Assembly: GCF_005889735.1 (NCBI RefSeq)
Contig: NZ_VCKY01000114.1
Coordinates: 1 to 33,454, forward strand
From: Nonomuraea turkmeniaca
GTDB lineage: Bacteria > Actinomycetota > Actinomycetes > Streptosporangiales > Streptosporangiaceae
Reading direction: 5' to 3'
Length of the DNA: 33,454 bases
Shown: one piece after another, positions 14,379 through 21,753 of the stretch
How the letters are laid out: the number at the start of each line of letters is the position of its first letter
Position numbering within the stretch: position 1 is the first letter of the stretch
Notes under the pieces: model-generated
Told to the model about the DNA's origin: nothing
What the model saw: only the letters and a program-made list of their open reading frames with translations
Database searches by the model: none
Position numbers and translations under genes: made by a program

Positions 14379-14868
14379 ATGAGCGAGATCTCCTACGTGT
14401 ACGGCGACGCCACCACCCCGCTCGGCGCCGACCGGAAGATCATTTTCCACATATTTCTGCAACGACCGCGGAGGCTGGGGGCGGGGATTCGTCGAGGCCA
14501 TCTCCGCTCGCTGGCCAGAGCCGGAAGCCGCCTACCGCGCATGGCACCGGACCGGAGCGGCCGGCGGCTTCCAGCTCGGCGCTATCGCCCTGGTGAACGT
14601 CGGAAACGACCTGGCAGTCTGCAACATGATCGCCCAGCACGGCTATCGACGCAGCGGCGGTGTTCCACCCATTCGCTACGACGCCCTCGACCGCTGCCTC
14701 GCCGAGCTCGGCGCCAGCGTTCACGGGCCGCGCGTAGGATGCGGCCTCGCCGGCGGCGCCTGGGACCAGGTTGAACCCCTGATCCGCAGGCGCCTCCTCC
14801 AGCGGGGCATCCCCGTCACCATCTACGAACTGGCCGCGCCCACCGGCTCATCGCAGCCGAGCCGATAA
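14379..14868 (+). pseudogene. Macro-domain (ADP-ribose-binding) protein, frameshifted
   Basis: The N-terminus (SEISYVYGDATTPLGADRKIIFHI) reads from ATG 14379. The rest of a macro domain continues in another frame: CNDRGGWGRGFVEAIS, ARWPEPEAAYRAWH, FQLGAIALVNVG, NMIAQHGY, PPIRYDALDRCLAEL, PRVGCGLAGGAWDQVEPLI. Joined, these give a nearly complete macro-domain protein of the type that binds ADP-ribose or removes it from targets. The break is at 14451-14460, where four extra bases (net +1) lie before the TGC AAC GAC that encodes the CND motif. The 14593-14868 half could still be translated alone but would lack the ligand-binding N-terminus. Programmed frameshifting or a sequence error are alternatives. 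Its 3' end overlaps the convergent gene at 14823. Confidence 0.75.
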
Positions 14869-15758
14869 CGCGCATACTCCACGAAGTACTTGCGCAGCAG
14901 GTACTCGTCGGCGGGGAAGGCGACCAGTTCGTTGTACCTCCGCCGCCGGATCTGCCCGATGTGGATGGCCTCCTGCATGCGGACCCGCAGAAACGTGAGG
15001 AAGAGCATCCTCCGGGTGATCACGTCACGCTCAGCGGGTGACACCACGAGGGGCAACGCTCGGTCGGCCACGCGGTAGCTGGCCGTGTGGGCGTTGCATG
15101 GGAGGGGCGGCTGCCCCAGCGCCACCAGCGCGGTGTTGCCCAGTTCGCGCAGGGTGGCTTTCCAGCGCTGGTTGACGGCGTAGTGATCCAATCCTTCGGC
15201 GTCGGCCCGGTCGGACACGTCATCGGCGACGAGTTCCGAGAACGCCGTGTCGGGCATGTTCAAGAGCCGCTGTACGGGCCTGGGCAGCGGCTCTGTCTCT
15301 TCAAGTTCATGCTCGCGCCGTAAGCGCGTGACGATCTCGCCGTACTCCTCGGCGTGCGACTCTCGAAGCCGTCTCAGTGCCACGGCCTGCGCGGGCCGTG
15401 CCCGGGGAAGGTTCGTGCCGGCGTCGAGAAGACGTCTCACCTGTTCAAGCCGGTCTCGCAGTGCCTTCGACGTCTGCCGGGTCGTCTCGGTCTCGGGGGC
15501 GTCGTCGCCGAGGTCCAGCCTGCGCGTCCACCACGCCACCTGGTGTCTGCCCTCGTAAGTGATCAGGGCCTCCAGCCACGCGGGCAGGATGTCACGCTGG
15601 TGAAGCCATGCGGTGACGTTCGGCGGCACAGATGGCATGACGGCTTCGGCCACCACCAGCCAGTGGAAGTTGTCCACGTTGTCGCCGATGAGCCTGTTCA
15701 AGCGGTGAGTGGTGAGGTCGCTCAGACCGTAGACATCGCGAAGTCGTGACAGCAACAT
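14823..15758 (-). CDS. Unrecognised 311-residue helical protein
   Basis: ATG 15758 is chosen because the translation upstream (to 15866 or 15923) is not protein-like and the shared promoter element lies within it. The product is helical throughout: LLSRLRDVYGLSDLTTHRLNRLIG, FHWLVVAEAVM, PAWLEALITYEGRHQVAWW, an Arg/Glu-rich middle, and a C-terminal RMLFLTFLRVRMQEAIHIGQIRRRRYNELVAF region. The compact N-terminal 80 residues could be a protein-protein interaction domain, but I cannot name it. The 3' end overlaps the macro-domain remnant. There is a 120-base leader from promoter copy 5. Confidence 0.6.
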   Translation of the reverse strand: MLLSRLRDVYGLSDLTTHRLNRLIGDNVDNFHWLVVAEAVMPSVPPNVTAWLHQRDILPAWLEALITYEGRHQVAWWTRRLDLGDDAPETETTRQTSKALRDRLEQVRRLLDAGTNLPRARPAQAVALRRLRESHAEEYGEIVTRLRREHELEETEPLPRPVQRLLNMPDTAFSELVADDVSDRADAEGLDHYAVNQRWKATLRELGNTALVALGQPPLPCNAHTASYRVADRALPLVVSPAERDVITRRMLFLTFLRVRMQEAIHIGQIRRRRYNELVAFPADEYLLRKYFVEYARYRLGCDEPVGAASS

Positions 15759-15877
15759 GAAGCGTCCAAGAGAGAATGGGGTGGGGGAGTCGGGCGCGGC
15801 GTCAGGAACGCGCCGCCTCGTCGCCGGTTTCGCCGGAAACCGGTAGCATCCGACCGATTCCCGCATACTACGTGAAA

Positions 15878-15896
15878 TTAATCCAGGATAGTTAAT
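15878..15896 (-). promoter_or_regulatory. Shared promoter/operator element, copy 5
   Basis: On the minus strand ATTAACTATCCTGGATTAA; the first 13 bases match the consensus exactly. It is preceded by GTCAAT and lacks a TTG -35 at 17 bp. It points at the gene starting at 15758. It also abuts the rightward pair starting at 15965, so it could act in both directions. Confidence 0.55.
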
Positions 15897-15964
15897 ATTG
15901 ACTTTCGGAAACAGGGCCCGCATCTCCGGCCGCAGGGACAGGGGAGATCACGGAACGGGAGAGA

Positions 15965-16141
15965 ATGCTCGTCATGACTGCGACCCGCATCGCGACCGTC
16001 CGCCACCTCTACGTCATCTCCTACAGCGTGAGCGGACGTGCCCGCGGCCACACCTACGCCGAGCCAGAGGACCTGGCGGAGCAGCGGGCGGAACTGAAAG
16101 CCCGAGGGTGGACCGTAGACGGCCCAGAGGATCCGCGATGA
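15965..16141 (+). CDS. Small unrecognised protein coupled to next gene
   Basis: 58 residues. ATG 15965 follows GGGAGAGA closely; ATG 15974 is an alternative with better spacing. The protein has a strand-rich start (RHLYVISYSVSG) and a helix (PEDLAEQRAELKARGWTV), like a small beta-beta-alpha unit. Its stop overlaps the next start as ATGA, which is the best evidence for it being a gene. Function unknown. Confidence 0.55.
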   Translation: MLVMTATRIATVRHLYVISYSVSGRARGHTYAEPEDLAEQRAELKARGWTVDGPEDPR

Positions 16142-16644
16142 GCGCCAGCGGCGACTGGGCGCCTCTGGAGATCGAAGACCTCTTACACGCTCTGGGCGAG
16201 GCCGGCCTTCATGACGTGAGCTGGGCTGGCCAGATGGGCGTCGACGTCGTTGAGGTTTCCGGCCATGCCTGGGCGCGCCGTCGCGACGAAGAAGTGGGCG
16301 CGGCCGCCGCCCGCCGCGGCTTGCACGAGCTCGCCGAACGGGCGATCGCCATTGTCGAGCAGCGCGGCTTTCATCATGCCCGGCCGCCGCAGATCATCAT
16401 CGACCACACCACCAAGTCCGGCATGTTCACCGGCCGCGGCGGCTACGAGCTCATGCTGAGGCTCCGCCTGTGGCCACCCCGCGGCGAGACGATCGCGACT
16501 CCGGTGGGCGGCATCCGCATCGTCGAGTCCACCCGTCTATCAGAAGGGACCGCGCTCCTGGTCGCCTTCGGCGGCATCCCCGCGCATGCTGCCGGGCGCG
16601 CGATCGAACACGGTGGCGAATACCTTCCCCACAACCTCCCATAA
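16138..16644 (+). CDS. Unrecognised 168-residue protein
   Basis: ATG 16138 overlaps the upstream stop (ATGA). Segments: LEIEDLLHALGEAGLHDVSWAG, VDVVEVSGHAWARRR, a helical RRGLHELAERAIAIVEQRGF, then PPQIIIDHTTKSGMFTGRGGY and alternating strands (ELMLRLRLWPPRG, GIRIVESTRL, TALLVAFGGIP). This suggests a small alpha/beta protein. No motif recognised. Promoter element copy 6 begins two bases after its stop and points back into it. Confidence 0.6.
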   Translation: MSASGDWAPLEIEDLLHALGEAGLHDVSWAGQMGVDVVEVSGHAWARRRDEEVGAAAARRGLHELAERAIAIVEQRGFHHARPPQIIIDHTTKSGMFTGRGGYELMLRLRLWPPRGETIATPVGGIRIVESTRLSEGTALLVAFGGIPAHAAGRAIEHGGEYLPHNLP

Positions 16645-16645
16645 C

Positions 16646-16664
16646 CTCATACAGGATGGTTACT
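16646..16664 (-). promoter_or_regulatory. Shared promoter/operator element, copy 6 (antisense orientation)
   Basis: On the minus strand AGTAACCATCCTGTATGAG, with CATCCTGTA conserved and the same GTCAAT flank as copy 5. It would transcribe into the 3' end of the rightward gene 16138-16644. No leftward gene lies in front of it. Confidence 0.45.
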
Positions 16665-16813
16665 ATTGACCGCGCAGAATGGCCACAGAGGCGCGAACTC
16701 GCCTCTCCTTATACAGGGGAGCCGGGCGCCCCCCGGACGCTTCTCTGGCGCTCTCAGAGCTGCGTCCGCCCTGAGAACGCCCCAAATACCTTATAAATGC
16801 ACAAGTGGGGCAC

Positions 16814-16841
16814 ACCAGACAGAACAGACTTTCTGTCTGGT
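16814..16841. repeat. 10-bp inverted repeat (operator or hairpin)
   Basis: ACCAGACAGA and TCTGTCTGGT are exact reverse complements separated by ACAGACTT. It lies in the 267-base gap before the gene at 16912, in front of its start, so an operator is as likely as a terminator. Confidence 0.5.
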
Positions 16842-16911
16842 ATCCGGCACTAAGTGTGACGTCGTTGGTACCCGGCGGGCAGCCGTTCACACCGTGATCA
16901 ATTCCGCGACA

Positions 16912-17163
16912 ATGGTGACCATGCCACAGCCCGACACCCCAGCCACCGAACCCTCCGGCTCCGAGACGCTCGATGCCGACTTCCGACGCTTGCGCGATGC
17001 CAGCCTGGCGCTCGGCGACGCCCAGACCGCCCTCATGGCGGGCTGGGCCTACGGATACGCGCAAGCGATGCTAGAAATCGACCGCCCCGACCTCGCCCAG
17101 CCCAAGATCGACTGGATTGCCCGGGAAAGCCCCGCGCCGGCACGGCAGCCGCCGGGGATCTGA
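16912..17163 (+). CDS. Unrecognised small helical protein
   Basis: 83 residues from ATG 16912; ATG 16921 is also possible, and no ribosome site is visible before either. After a polar N-terminus the chain is helical: DADFRRLRDASLALGDAQTALM, AGWAYGYAQAMLEIDR, then a Pro-rich tail. It has no motif. It stands alone downstream of the inverted repeat at 16814-16841. Confidence 0.5.
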   Translation: MVTMPQPDTPATEPSGSETLDADFRRLRDASLALGDAQTALMAGWAYGYAQAMLEIDRPDLAQPKIDWIARESPAPARQPPGI

Positions 17164-17186
17164 AGCCCGAGGATGACACCCTGCGA

Positions 17187-17220
17187 GTTTCCCCTCACGA
17201 ACTTCGCTCGAGGGTAGGCG
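17187..17220. repeat. Direct repeat, left copy, flanking a broken nuclease gene
   Basis: GTTTCCCCTCACG (13 identical bases) followed by a looser match ending AGNGTAGGYG; the partner lies at 17791-17822. The copy includes the stop codon of the leftward nuclease remnant. Confidence 0.55.
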
Positions 17221-17714
17221 GGACGGCAGGGTCGTTGGTCGCCCGGGCGTTCCAGTCGCCCATCGCGATCGTGGGGTGCTTGAACAGGCCGAACGTCTGC
17301 GCCTCTTGGACGCGAATAGCCGGGGCCGAGGGCGCGAGGTGCGTGTTGACCACGTGAACCGGGCCCAGGCCGGGGATCCGGGTCTCCAGATGGTTCACGC
17401 CGTGCCAGTAGCTGCCTGACGTGTCGTGCCGTTCCTGAACTGCTTGTATTTCAGACTCTCGGATGAAGACCAGCAGATGGCAGCCGTGATGGTTCGACTC
17501 AACTCGGAACCCGCGTGCCGAGGATGTCTTCGGCCCAGTACTGGGTGGCCCATCCGTCGCGCTGCCACTCCTTGCACTCCTGTAGGCCGAGGATGTGTGG
17601 CTCAAGGTCGGCCAGACGGCGGAGCTGATGGAGCAGGCGAGCGTCCTTGTGACGGTCCTCACGGCCGTCGATGTTGTACGTGACGACCTTCAAACGGAAG
17701 CGCTCAGACGTCAT
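17195..17714 (-). pseudogene. Endonuclease/exonuclease/phosphatase family protein, frameshifted
   Basis: The first part from ATG 17714 has the family's opening strands and metal-site Glu: LKVVTYNIDG, then LEPHILGLQECKEWQRDGW and YWAEDILGTR. The second part continues in another frame: GFRVESNHHGCHLLVFIRE, SYWHGVNHLE, VHVVNTHLAPSAPAIRVQEA and the AMGDWNA motif. Together they form most of a Mg2+-dependent phosphodiesterase fold (N-x-D-G, QE, N-T-H, GDWN). The break is at about 17508-17515, at a short G run; two missing bases or one extra would explain it. The C-terminal catalytic D-H end is absent, so the protein is also short. It is bracketed by direct repeats. Confidence 0.75.
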
Positions 17715-17790
17715 CGTCGTCAAATCCCTTCGCGACGCAGGTCGCGGGTCAGAATTGGAGCCGCGAGAGGCAGAGGGACCCGCCTCCGGG

Positions 17791-17822
17791 GTTTCCCCTC
17801 ACGGCGCGATCAAGAGTAGGTG
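17791..17822. repeat. Direct repeat, right copy
   Basis: Partner of 17187-17220, same orientation, offset 604 bp. In the minus-strand frame both copies encode a PTL(E/D)R-like stretch, so the repeat may be the duplicated 3' end of the nuclease gene. Nothing else is seen in 17715-17879. Confidence 0.5.
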
Positions 17823-17879
17823 CTGCCCTTGAGCACCGCCAGCTCATATTGAGCCGCCCGTGGCCGGCGGCCTCGTTCC

Positions 17880-18479
17880 TCATCCCTGTTCCTTCACCGC
17901 TTCGAGGAGTGTCTCGGCGAAGACACGCTCAGCGCGGGCGGCCTCGATACGGGCCCGCATCATCTCCGCCGGCACTCCGAACCCCGGCGGCGTGCCGGCT
18001 TCGGCCTTGCCGAGCCGGGCATGCGCCGCGTGCAGGTACCCCCGCGCTACCGACAGCCCACCGTCGTAGTACCACAGCGGCGCAACATCGCCCAGGTGGT
18101 CCGGGCCGACACCGGCGGACGCGAACACATCCCGCACTTGCTGGCTCAGGTCCTCAGGCACGGGCGACGCCACCTGCCGGATGTCGTCCAGGACGGCCAG
18201 GCCGGCGCCCGCTTCGCCGATCCTCACGATCACGCTGGCAACGTGCTCTTCCTGCCAGCCGAAAGCTCGCATCCCCTTCACTGCGACCTGGCTGGCCACA
18301 CCCGCCTGCAGCAAGGCGAGAGCGGCCTCCAGGCCCGGGCCAGGCTCGCCGACATCGCTGCACTCGGCCACCGTCCGGCCGTCAGCCTCCCCGTCAACGA
18401 AGGCGCGCAGCTCAGCGAGGTGAGCGCGCACCGCCCCAGCGTTCCCGCTGCGGGCGTACAACACCCAGCAGGGCGACAT
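17880..18479 (-). CDS. Degenerate resolvase-fold (serine recombinase-like) protein
   Basis: 199 residues from ATG 18479. The first 110 follow the plan of a serine recombinase N-terminal domain: VLYARSGNAGAVRAHLAELRAF, a strand with AECSDVG, GLEAALALLQAG, VAVKGMRAFGW, then SVIVRIGEAGAGLAVLDD. The Y-A-R-S motif keeps an Arg and Ser, but the usual D-R-L-x-R catalytic block reads M-R-A-F-G, so the Asp and second Arg are missing. There is no helix-turn-helix or zinc-ribbon recombinase tail; the C-terminus is a helix (EMMRARIEAARAERVFAETLLEAV). I infer a catalytically dead resolvase-like protein, perhaps regulatory. This rests on pattern comparison only. Confidence 0.55.
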   Translation of the reverse strand: MSPCWVLYARSGNAGAVRAHLAELRAFVDGEADGRTVAECSDVGEPGPGLEAALALLQAGVASQVAVKGMRAFGWQEEHVASVIVRIGEAGAGLAVLDDIRQVASPVPEDLSQQVRDVFASAGVGPDHLGDVAPLWYYDGGLSVARGYLHAAHARLGKAEAGTPPGFGVPAEMMRARIEAARAERVFAETLLEAVKEQG

Positions 18480-18560
18480 GTTTTTCGGCGTCTCCGGCAC
18501 GATCACCCCTTCGACGGGGGGACAGAGCGGGCCGCGGCCTCCGCGAGCACCTACCGCAGG

Positions 18561-19057
18561 CTAGCGCACGGCCGCCCCGCTCTCCTGGCCGTCGCCGGCA
18601 AGAACCTCCAGCCGTTGAAGAAATCGACGGACGTCGGACATGGAGGCAGTGACCCAGACAAGGCGGATCATGTCCCATGCGACGTGCCGCCACTGGCGAT
18701 CAAGATCCGCGACACCGACCTTTCGCCACACCTCGGCCTGTCCGTGGATACTCCGCGCCCATGCCTCCCAGGCCGCCTCGTCCGCTTCTTCCTCCGGCAT
18801 CGCATCCGGGTACAGCAGCTGCAGCAGTTCTCTCTCGGTGATGCCGCGGGCTTCCTGCCGGGCTGCTCGACTATCTCCTGCAGGCGCTTGCCCTCGGCTT
18901 GCTCGGCGACCTCCAAGAGCGTCACGATCCCGCCGGCGAAGCGGCCGAAGTGAGGCAGCGACTGCGGCATAGTTTCGGCCGCCGCGGTAAGGACCCTAAG
19001 GACGGTCCGCGCTCGTTGCGCCTCCTGCCGCCAGTGCACATCATGAGAACCGAACAT
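18561..19057 (-). pseudogene. Unrecognised helical protein, frameshifted
   Basis: The start ATG 19057 reads MFGSHDVHWRQEAQRARTVL through RLQEIVEQ. Protein-like sequence then resumes in another frame as ARQEARGITERELLQLLYPDA, WEAWARSIHGQAEVW and VTASMSDVRRFLQRLEVL. The two halves join naturally if one G is restored near 18860-18865, at a C/G run. The rebuilt protein, about 165 residues, would be all helical. No domain recognised. It is divergent from the gene at 19171, with the palindromic operators between them. Confidence 0.5.
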
Positions 19058-19113
19058 GATTTCGACACTAGCTGAACGTCCTGGAGGAAAAGGATCCGTC
19101 CCGGCCGGATTTT

Positions 19114-19147
19114 AAGCTTGCAGGCTTGATTTTAAGCCAGCGAGCTT
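19114..19147. promoter_or_regulatory. Pair of AAGC-N6-GCTT palindromic operators
   Basis: AAGCTTGCAGGCTT (19114-19127) and AAGCCAGCGAGCTT (19134-19147) are 14-bp imperfect palindromes whose starts are 20 bp apart, about two helical turns, placing them on the same DNA face. They lie in the divergent gap upstream of the gene at 19171. Confidence 0.6.
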
Positions 19148-19170
19148 TGGTTTTCTGAAAGTCTCGGACT

Positions 19171-19758
19171 ATGCCGGGCCACACGTCGATCACACCGCGG
19201 ATCAGCAAGGAACTCCGCGACCGATTGGGGCAGCGTGTGGCCCAAGACGTCGAACGACGCCGCGCCTTCCTGCAAGACCCCCGCTGGGCTGTCAGCCGCC
19301 GAATGCCGGCCGCCGAACGCGCCACGGTTCGGGCAGCTCTACGGGCCCACATTGCCGATCTCCGTGCAAGCGGTGAACTGCTTGACACCGTCGATGCCCT
19401 CATGACGCACGCGGTCAAGGCGGAACTCACGCTTCGGGGCTGGAACCTCGACTGGCCACCGGTGCCGGCGAACGCGCCGAAGTCAGGCCGATGGCCCGGC
19501 AGTCTCCACGAGCATTGGCCGGTCAAGATCAACGCCCGCATCCCCGCAGATCTTGCGACCCGCGTTCACGCCGCTTGCTATCACACCAGCAAGGAAGCGA
19601 TCGATGCTCTCCGCGTCTGGCGCGACGACCATCCGGAGATCGTCACGCCGCGCAGCGACCCGGCCGCGTGGAGGGAATACCAGGAGCTGGCCGACCAGGT
19701 CACGACCCCTGGCGACATCTGGCGAGCGTCGCTCCAACTGCTGCTCGGTGACCAGTGA
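19171..19758 (+). CDS. Putative ribbon-helix-helix regulator
   Basis: 195 residues. Two regions look like ribbon-helix-helix beginnings, a strand followed by a helix: SITPRISKELRDRLGQRVAQ near the N-terminus and PVKINARIPADLATRVHAAC plus HTSKEAIDALRVW at about 117-152. Between them is a helical region (ERATVRAALRAHIADLRASG). No catalytic motif is seen. Palindromic repeats lie both before this gene and before the next one, so I infer a DNA-binding protein controlling itself and the downstream pair. Start ATG 19171; no strong ribosome site is visible. Family assignment is tentative. Confidence 0.5.
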   Translation: MPGHTSITPRISKELRDRLGQRVAQDVERRRAFLQDPRWAVSRRMPAAERATVRAALRAHIADLRASGELLDTVDALMTHAVKAELTLRGWNLDWPPVPANAPKSGRWPGSLHEHWPVKINARIPADLATRVHAACYHTSKEAIDALRVWRDDHPEIVTPRSDPAAWREYQELADQVTTPGDIWRASLQLLLGDQ

Positions 19759-19780
19759 TCAAGGGCGGCTGGGTCGGTTC

Positions 19781-19794
19781 AAGCTTGCAGGCTT
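19781..19794. promoter_or_regulatory. Third AAGC-N6-GCTT operator
   Basis: AAGCTTGCAGGCTT, identical to the copy at 19114-19127, between the putative regulator and the next rightward gene at 19924. Confidence 0.6.
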
Positions 19795-19923
19795 AAAAAT
19801 ACTGGTACAGGCCACTTTTTGCCAGTTGCGGAGTCCCTGTCAATCGGCGTACGGTCGGCACCGACACGGCACCCGGACACGGGATAGCTGCCCCATCCCG
19901 AGAGCCCCGAAACGGAGGCCGGC

Positions 19924-21099
19924 ATGGCCGAGCACGAGATCACGTCGACGCCTGTCTACTACGACCGTTGGTCGGACGTGCCGTGGGAGCTGGCCAGCCG
20001 AAGCCAGCTCGCCGGAGCGGACCTGCCGCGCACCCCTGACGGCCCGGTGGCCGGCTACGTGAAAGGCGAGGACTGGCGCGGCAAGGACAGGGACATCGCC
20101 TTGTACAGGGTGGCCGAGTGCCCGCCGACCGCAGCCACCGCCGGCCAGCTCGCCGCGGCCGAGCGGCGCGCGACCCGCACAGCGCATGTGTGCGCTGATT
20201 GCGGCGCCCACTGCCAGCAGCAACTGGCCGAGCGCGGGCTCAGGCCCCGGTGCGTTGCTTGCAGCCACATCGCCCGCCTGGTCGCCAAGCAGATCGAGCT
20301 TCGTGAACGCCGGGCGGTGCTGGCAGCGTGGGCGCGCGACCTGCTGGAGGACCCTGCCACAGCGGTGGTGTGGGTCAGCGTGCACGAGGCTCCGCGCACG
20401 CCGGCGGGGCGGGCCCGCCCGCCGCTGGCCGCCCGGGTGCAGGCTGTGGACGGGTCAGGGGACCGGCTGCTCGACGTCCTGGTACGGCTGACCGGTCCGC
20501 GCACCGCCGGCGCTCCGGCTAAGGCGGTGTCGGCGGCCGAAGGCGCCGCGGCGCTGCACGCAGCCCTGGACGGCCACCATTTGGTCGGCTGGTATGACCG
20601 GCCGCTCCACTCGGTGACTGAACGGCTGGCCACGCTCGGCGCCCCCGTGCGGCTCGACACGCCGGATCGGACGCCTCAGCGCGACGGGTGGCCAGGCACC
20701 GCGCAGGAGCGGGTGGCGCAATGGCGCGGCGAGCTCGACCCGGCCACCGGTAGATTGCGCCAGCCCTGGCCGCCGGGAACGGCTGACCGACTCTGGCTGC
20801 TGCTGCGCCGGATCGCGGATACATCGGAGGCCGGCCGTCCAGGGATGGGCGCGCCCCGCAACAACATTGCGGAGCCCAGCCTGCGGGACCCCGTCCGGGT
20901 AACGATCACCGGGTCCGCCGCAGGCACCAACGGTGTGCTGGAGACCCTGACCGGCGCGGGGCGTCTGCGGAGGTCGGACGTGGCTGCCACGGTGCCCGCC
21001 CGTGAGGGCCAGGGCGACCGGCACGTGACGTACGCGACCGTAGAAGGCGGCCCCATCGGCCGGGCCCAGCCTGCCACCGCCGGGCAGGTGCACGCCTGA
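19924..21099 (+). CDS. Large zinc-ribbon-containing unknown protein
   Basis: 391 residues; ATG 19924 has GGAGG 7 bases upstream. The N-terminal 65 residues are acidic (YYDRWSDVPWELASRSQL, KGEDWRGKDRDIALYRVAE). A four-Cys element (CADC ... CVAC, residues about 89-117) looks like a zinc ribbon. Next is an alpha/beta region (TAVVWVSVHEAP, LLDVLVRLTGP, GHHLVGWYDRPLHSVTERLATLG), loosely like an RNase H/exonuclease-fold layout but without its acidic residues. The last 100 residues are polar and possibly partly disordered. It overlaps the next gene by TGATG. Function unknown; regulation by the 19171 product is inferred from the shared operator. Confidence 0.65.
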   Translation: MAEHEITSTPVYYDRWSDVPWELASRSQLAGADLPRTPDGPVAGYVKGEDWRGKDRDIALYRVAECPPTAATAGQLAAAERRATRTAHVCADCGAHCQQQLAERGLRPRCVACSHIARLVAKQIELRERRAVLAAWARDLLEDPATAVVWVSVHEAPRTPAGRARPPLAARVQAVDGSGDRLLDVLVRLTGPRTAGAPAKAVSAAEGAAALHAALDGHHLVGWYDRPLHSVTERLATLGAPVRLDTPDRTPQRDGWPGTAQERVAQWRGELDPATGRLRQPWPPGTADRLWLLLRRIADTSEAGRPGMGAPRNNIAEPSLRDPVRVTITGSAAGTNGVLETLTGAGRLRRSDVAATVPAREGQGDRHVTYATVEGGPIGRAQPATAGQVHA

Positions 21100-21383
21100 T
21101 GGTTCAGTTTCGCGCCATGCACGACGACCTGGCCGAGACGCAGGCCGTGCTGTTGCGGGTGATCGAGGTCCTGCGCGAGCACGCTCCGGACCTCGTTGTG
21201 GAGGACCCAACCAGCCTTGAGCACCGTGGCGGCGGCGGCCGGTTCACGTTCGCGGTGCTGCGCGTCCCCGGCGGACCTCGTCCGCAGCGGGTGAAGTCAG
21301 AGCGGGTAGACCAGCCCGCCGGGGACGGGGTGCCGGACAGGCCGCAGCCGCGCCGCCGACGCGGCCTCCCTCGGGGAGGGTGA
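21099..21383 (+). CDS. Small unknown protein coupled to the previous gene
   Basis: 94 residues; ATG 21099 shares a base with the upstream stop (TGATG). The N-terminus is a helix (DDLAETQAVLLRVIEVLREHAPDLV), followed by a strand (GRFTFAVLRVPGG) and a Pro/Arg-rich tail that may be disordered. No domain recognised. The helix could mediate contact with the partner gene product. Confidence 0.5.
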   Translation: MVQFRAMHDDLAETQAVLLRVIEVLREHAPDLVVEDPTSLEHRGGGGRFTFAVLRVPGGPRPQRVKSERVDQPAGDGVPDRPQPRRRRGLPRGG

Positions 21384-21441
21384 CGGACGGTAGTTGCTCG
21401 TTTCGGCGATCCCGGCCACTACGGTCGCTGTCCGTGACAGG

Positions 21442-21735
21442 TCAGCCAGGTTGTTCGCCGCCGACGGCGTCGTCGATCTCATACAGCTCGGCCAGCGGAA
21501 CGATCGCCTGCAGCTCGTGCAGCTGGTAGTAGCCGGGAACGTCGATCGCATGCCCGTGCTGAGTGACCTTGTACCAGACCTCTCCCACCTGCGCGTTCGG
21601 CTCTCGCATTCTGGCGAAGATCAGGTGCGGGCTCCCCAAGGTCAACTCGACCGGCTCGACCCGCAGCCCGTTGCGCCCTTCGAGGTAGCGGCCCATCATG
21701 CCGCCAGAGCTGCTGCCTGTCTCATGCAGCGACAC
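21442..21735 (-). CDS. Unrecognised small protein
   Basis: 97 residues from GTG 21735; ATG 21699 or 21696 would give about 84. The core is beta-rich (GLRVEPVELTLGSPHLIFARM, VGEVWYKVTQHGHAI), followed by a helix (YQLHELQAIVPLAELYEI). No motif. It lies 18 bases after the stop of the DUF6907-like gene, probably as part of one leftward operon from 22.9 kb. Confidence 0.55.
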   Translation of the reverse strand: MSLHETGSSSGGMMGRYLEGRNGLRVEPVELTLGSPHLIFARMREPNAQVGEVWYKVTQHGHAIDVPGYYQLHELQAIVPLAELYEIDDAVGGEQPG

Positions 21736-21753
21736 TATGTGGACCTGCGGCCG

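Noticed and set aside
13290..14501. 403-codon leftward frame opposite ligA
   Set aside because: ligA on the other strand has all catalytic motifs; this frame is its shadow.
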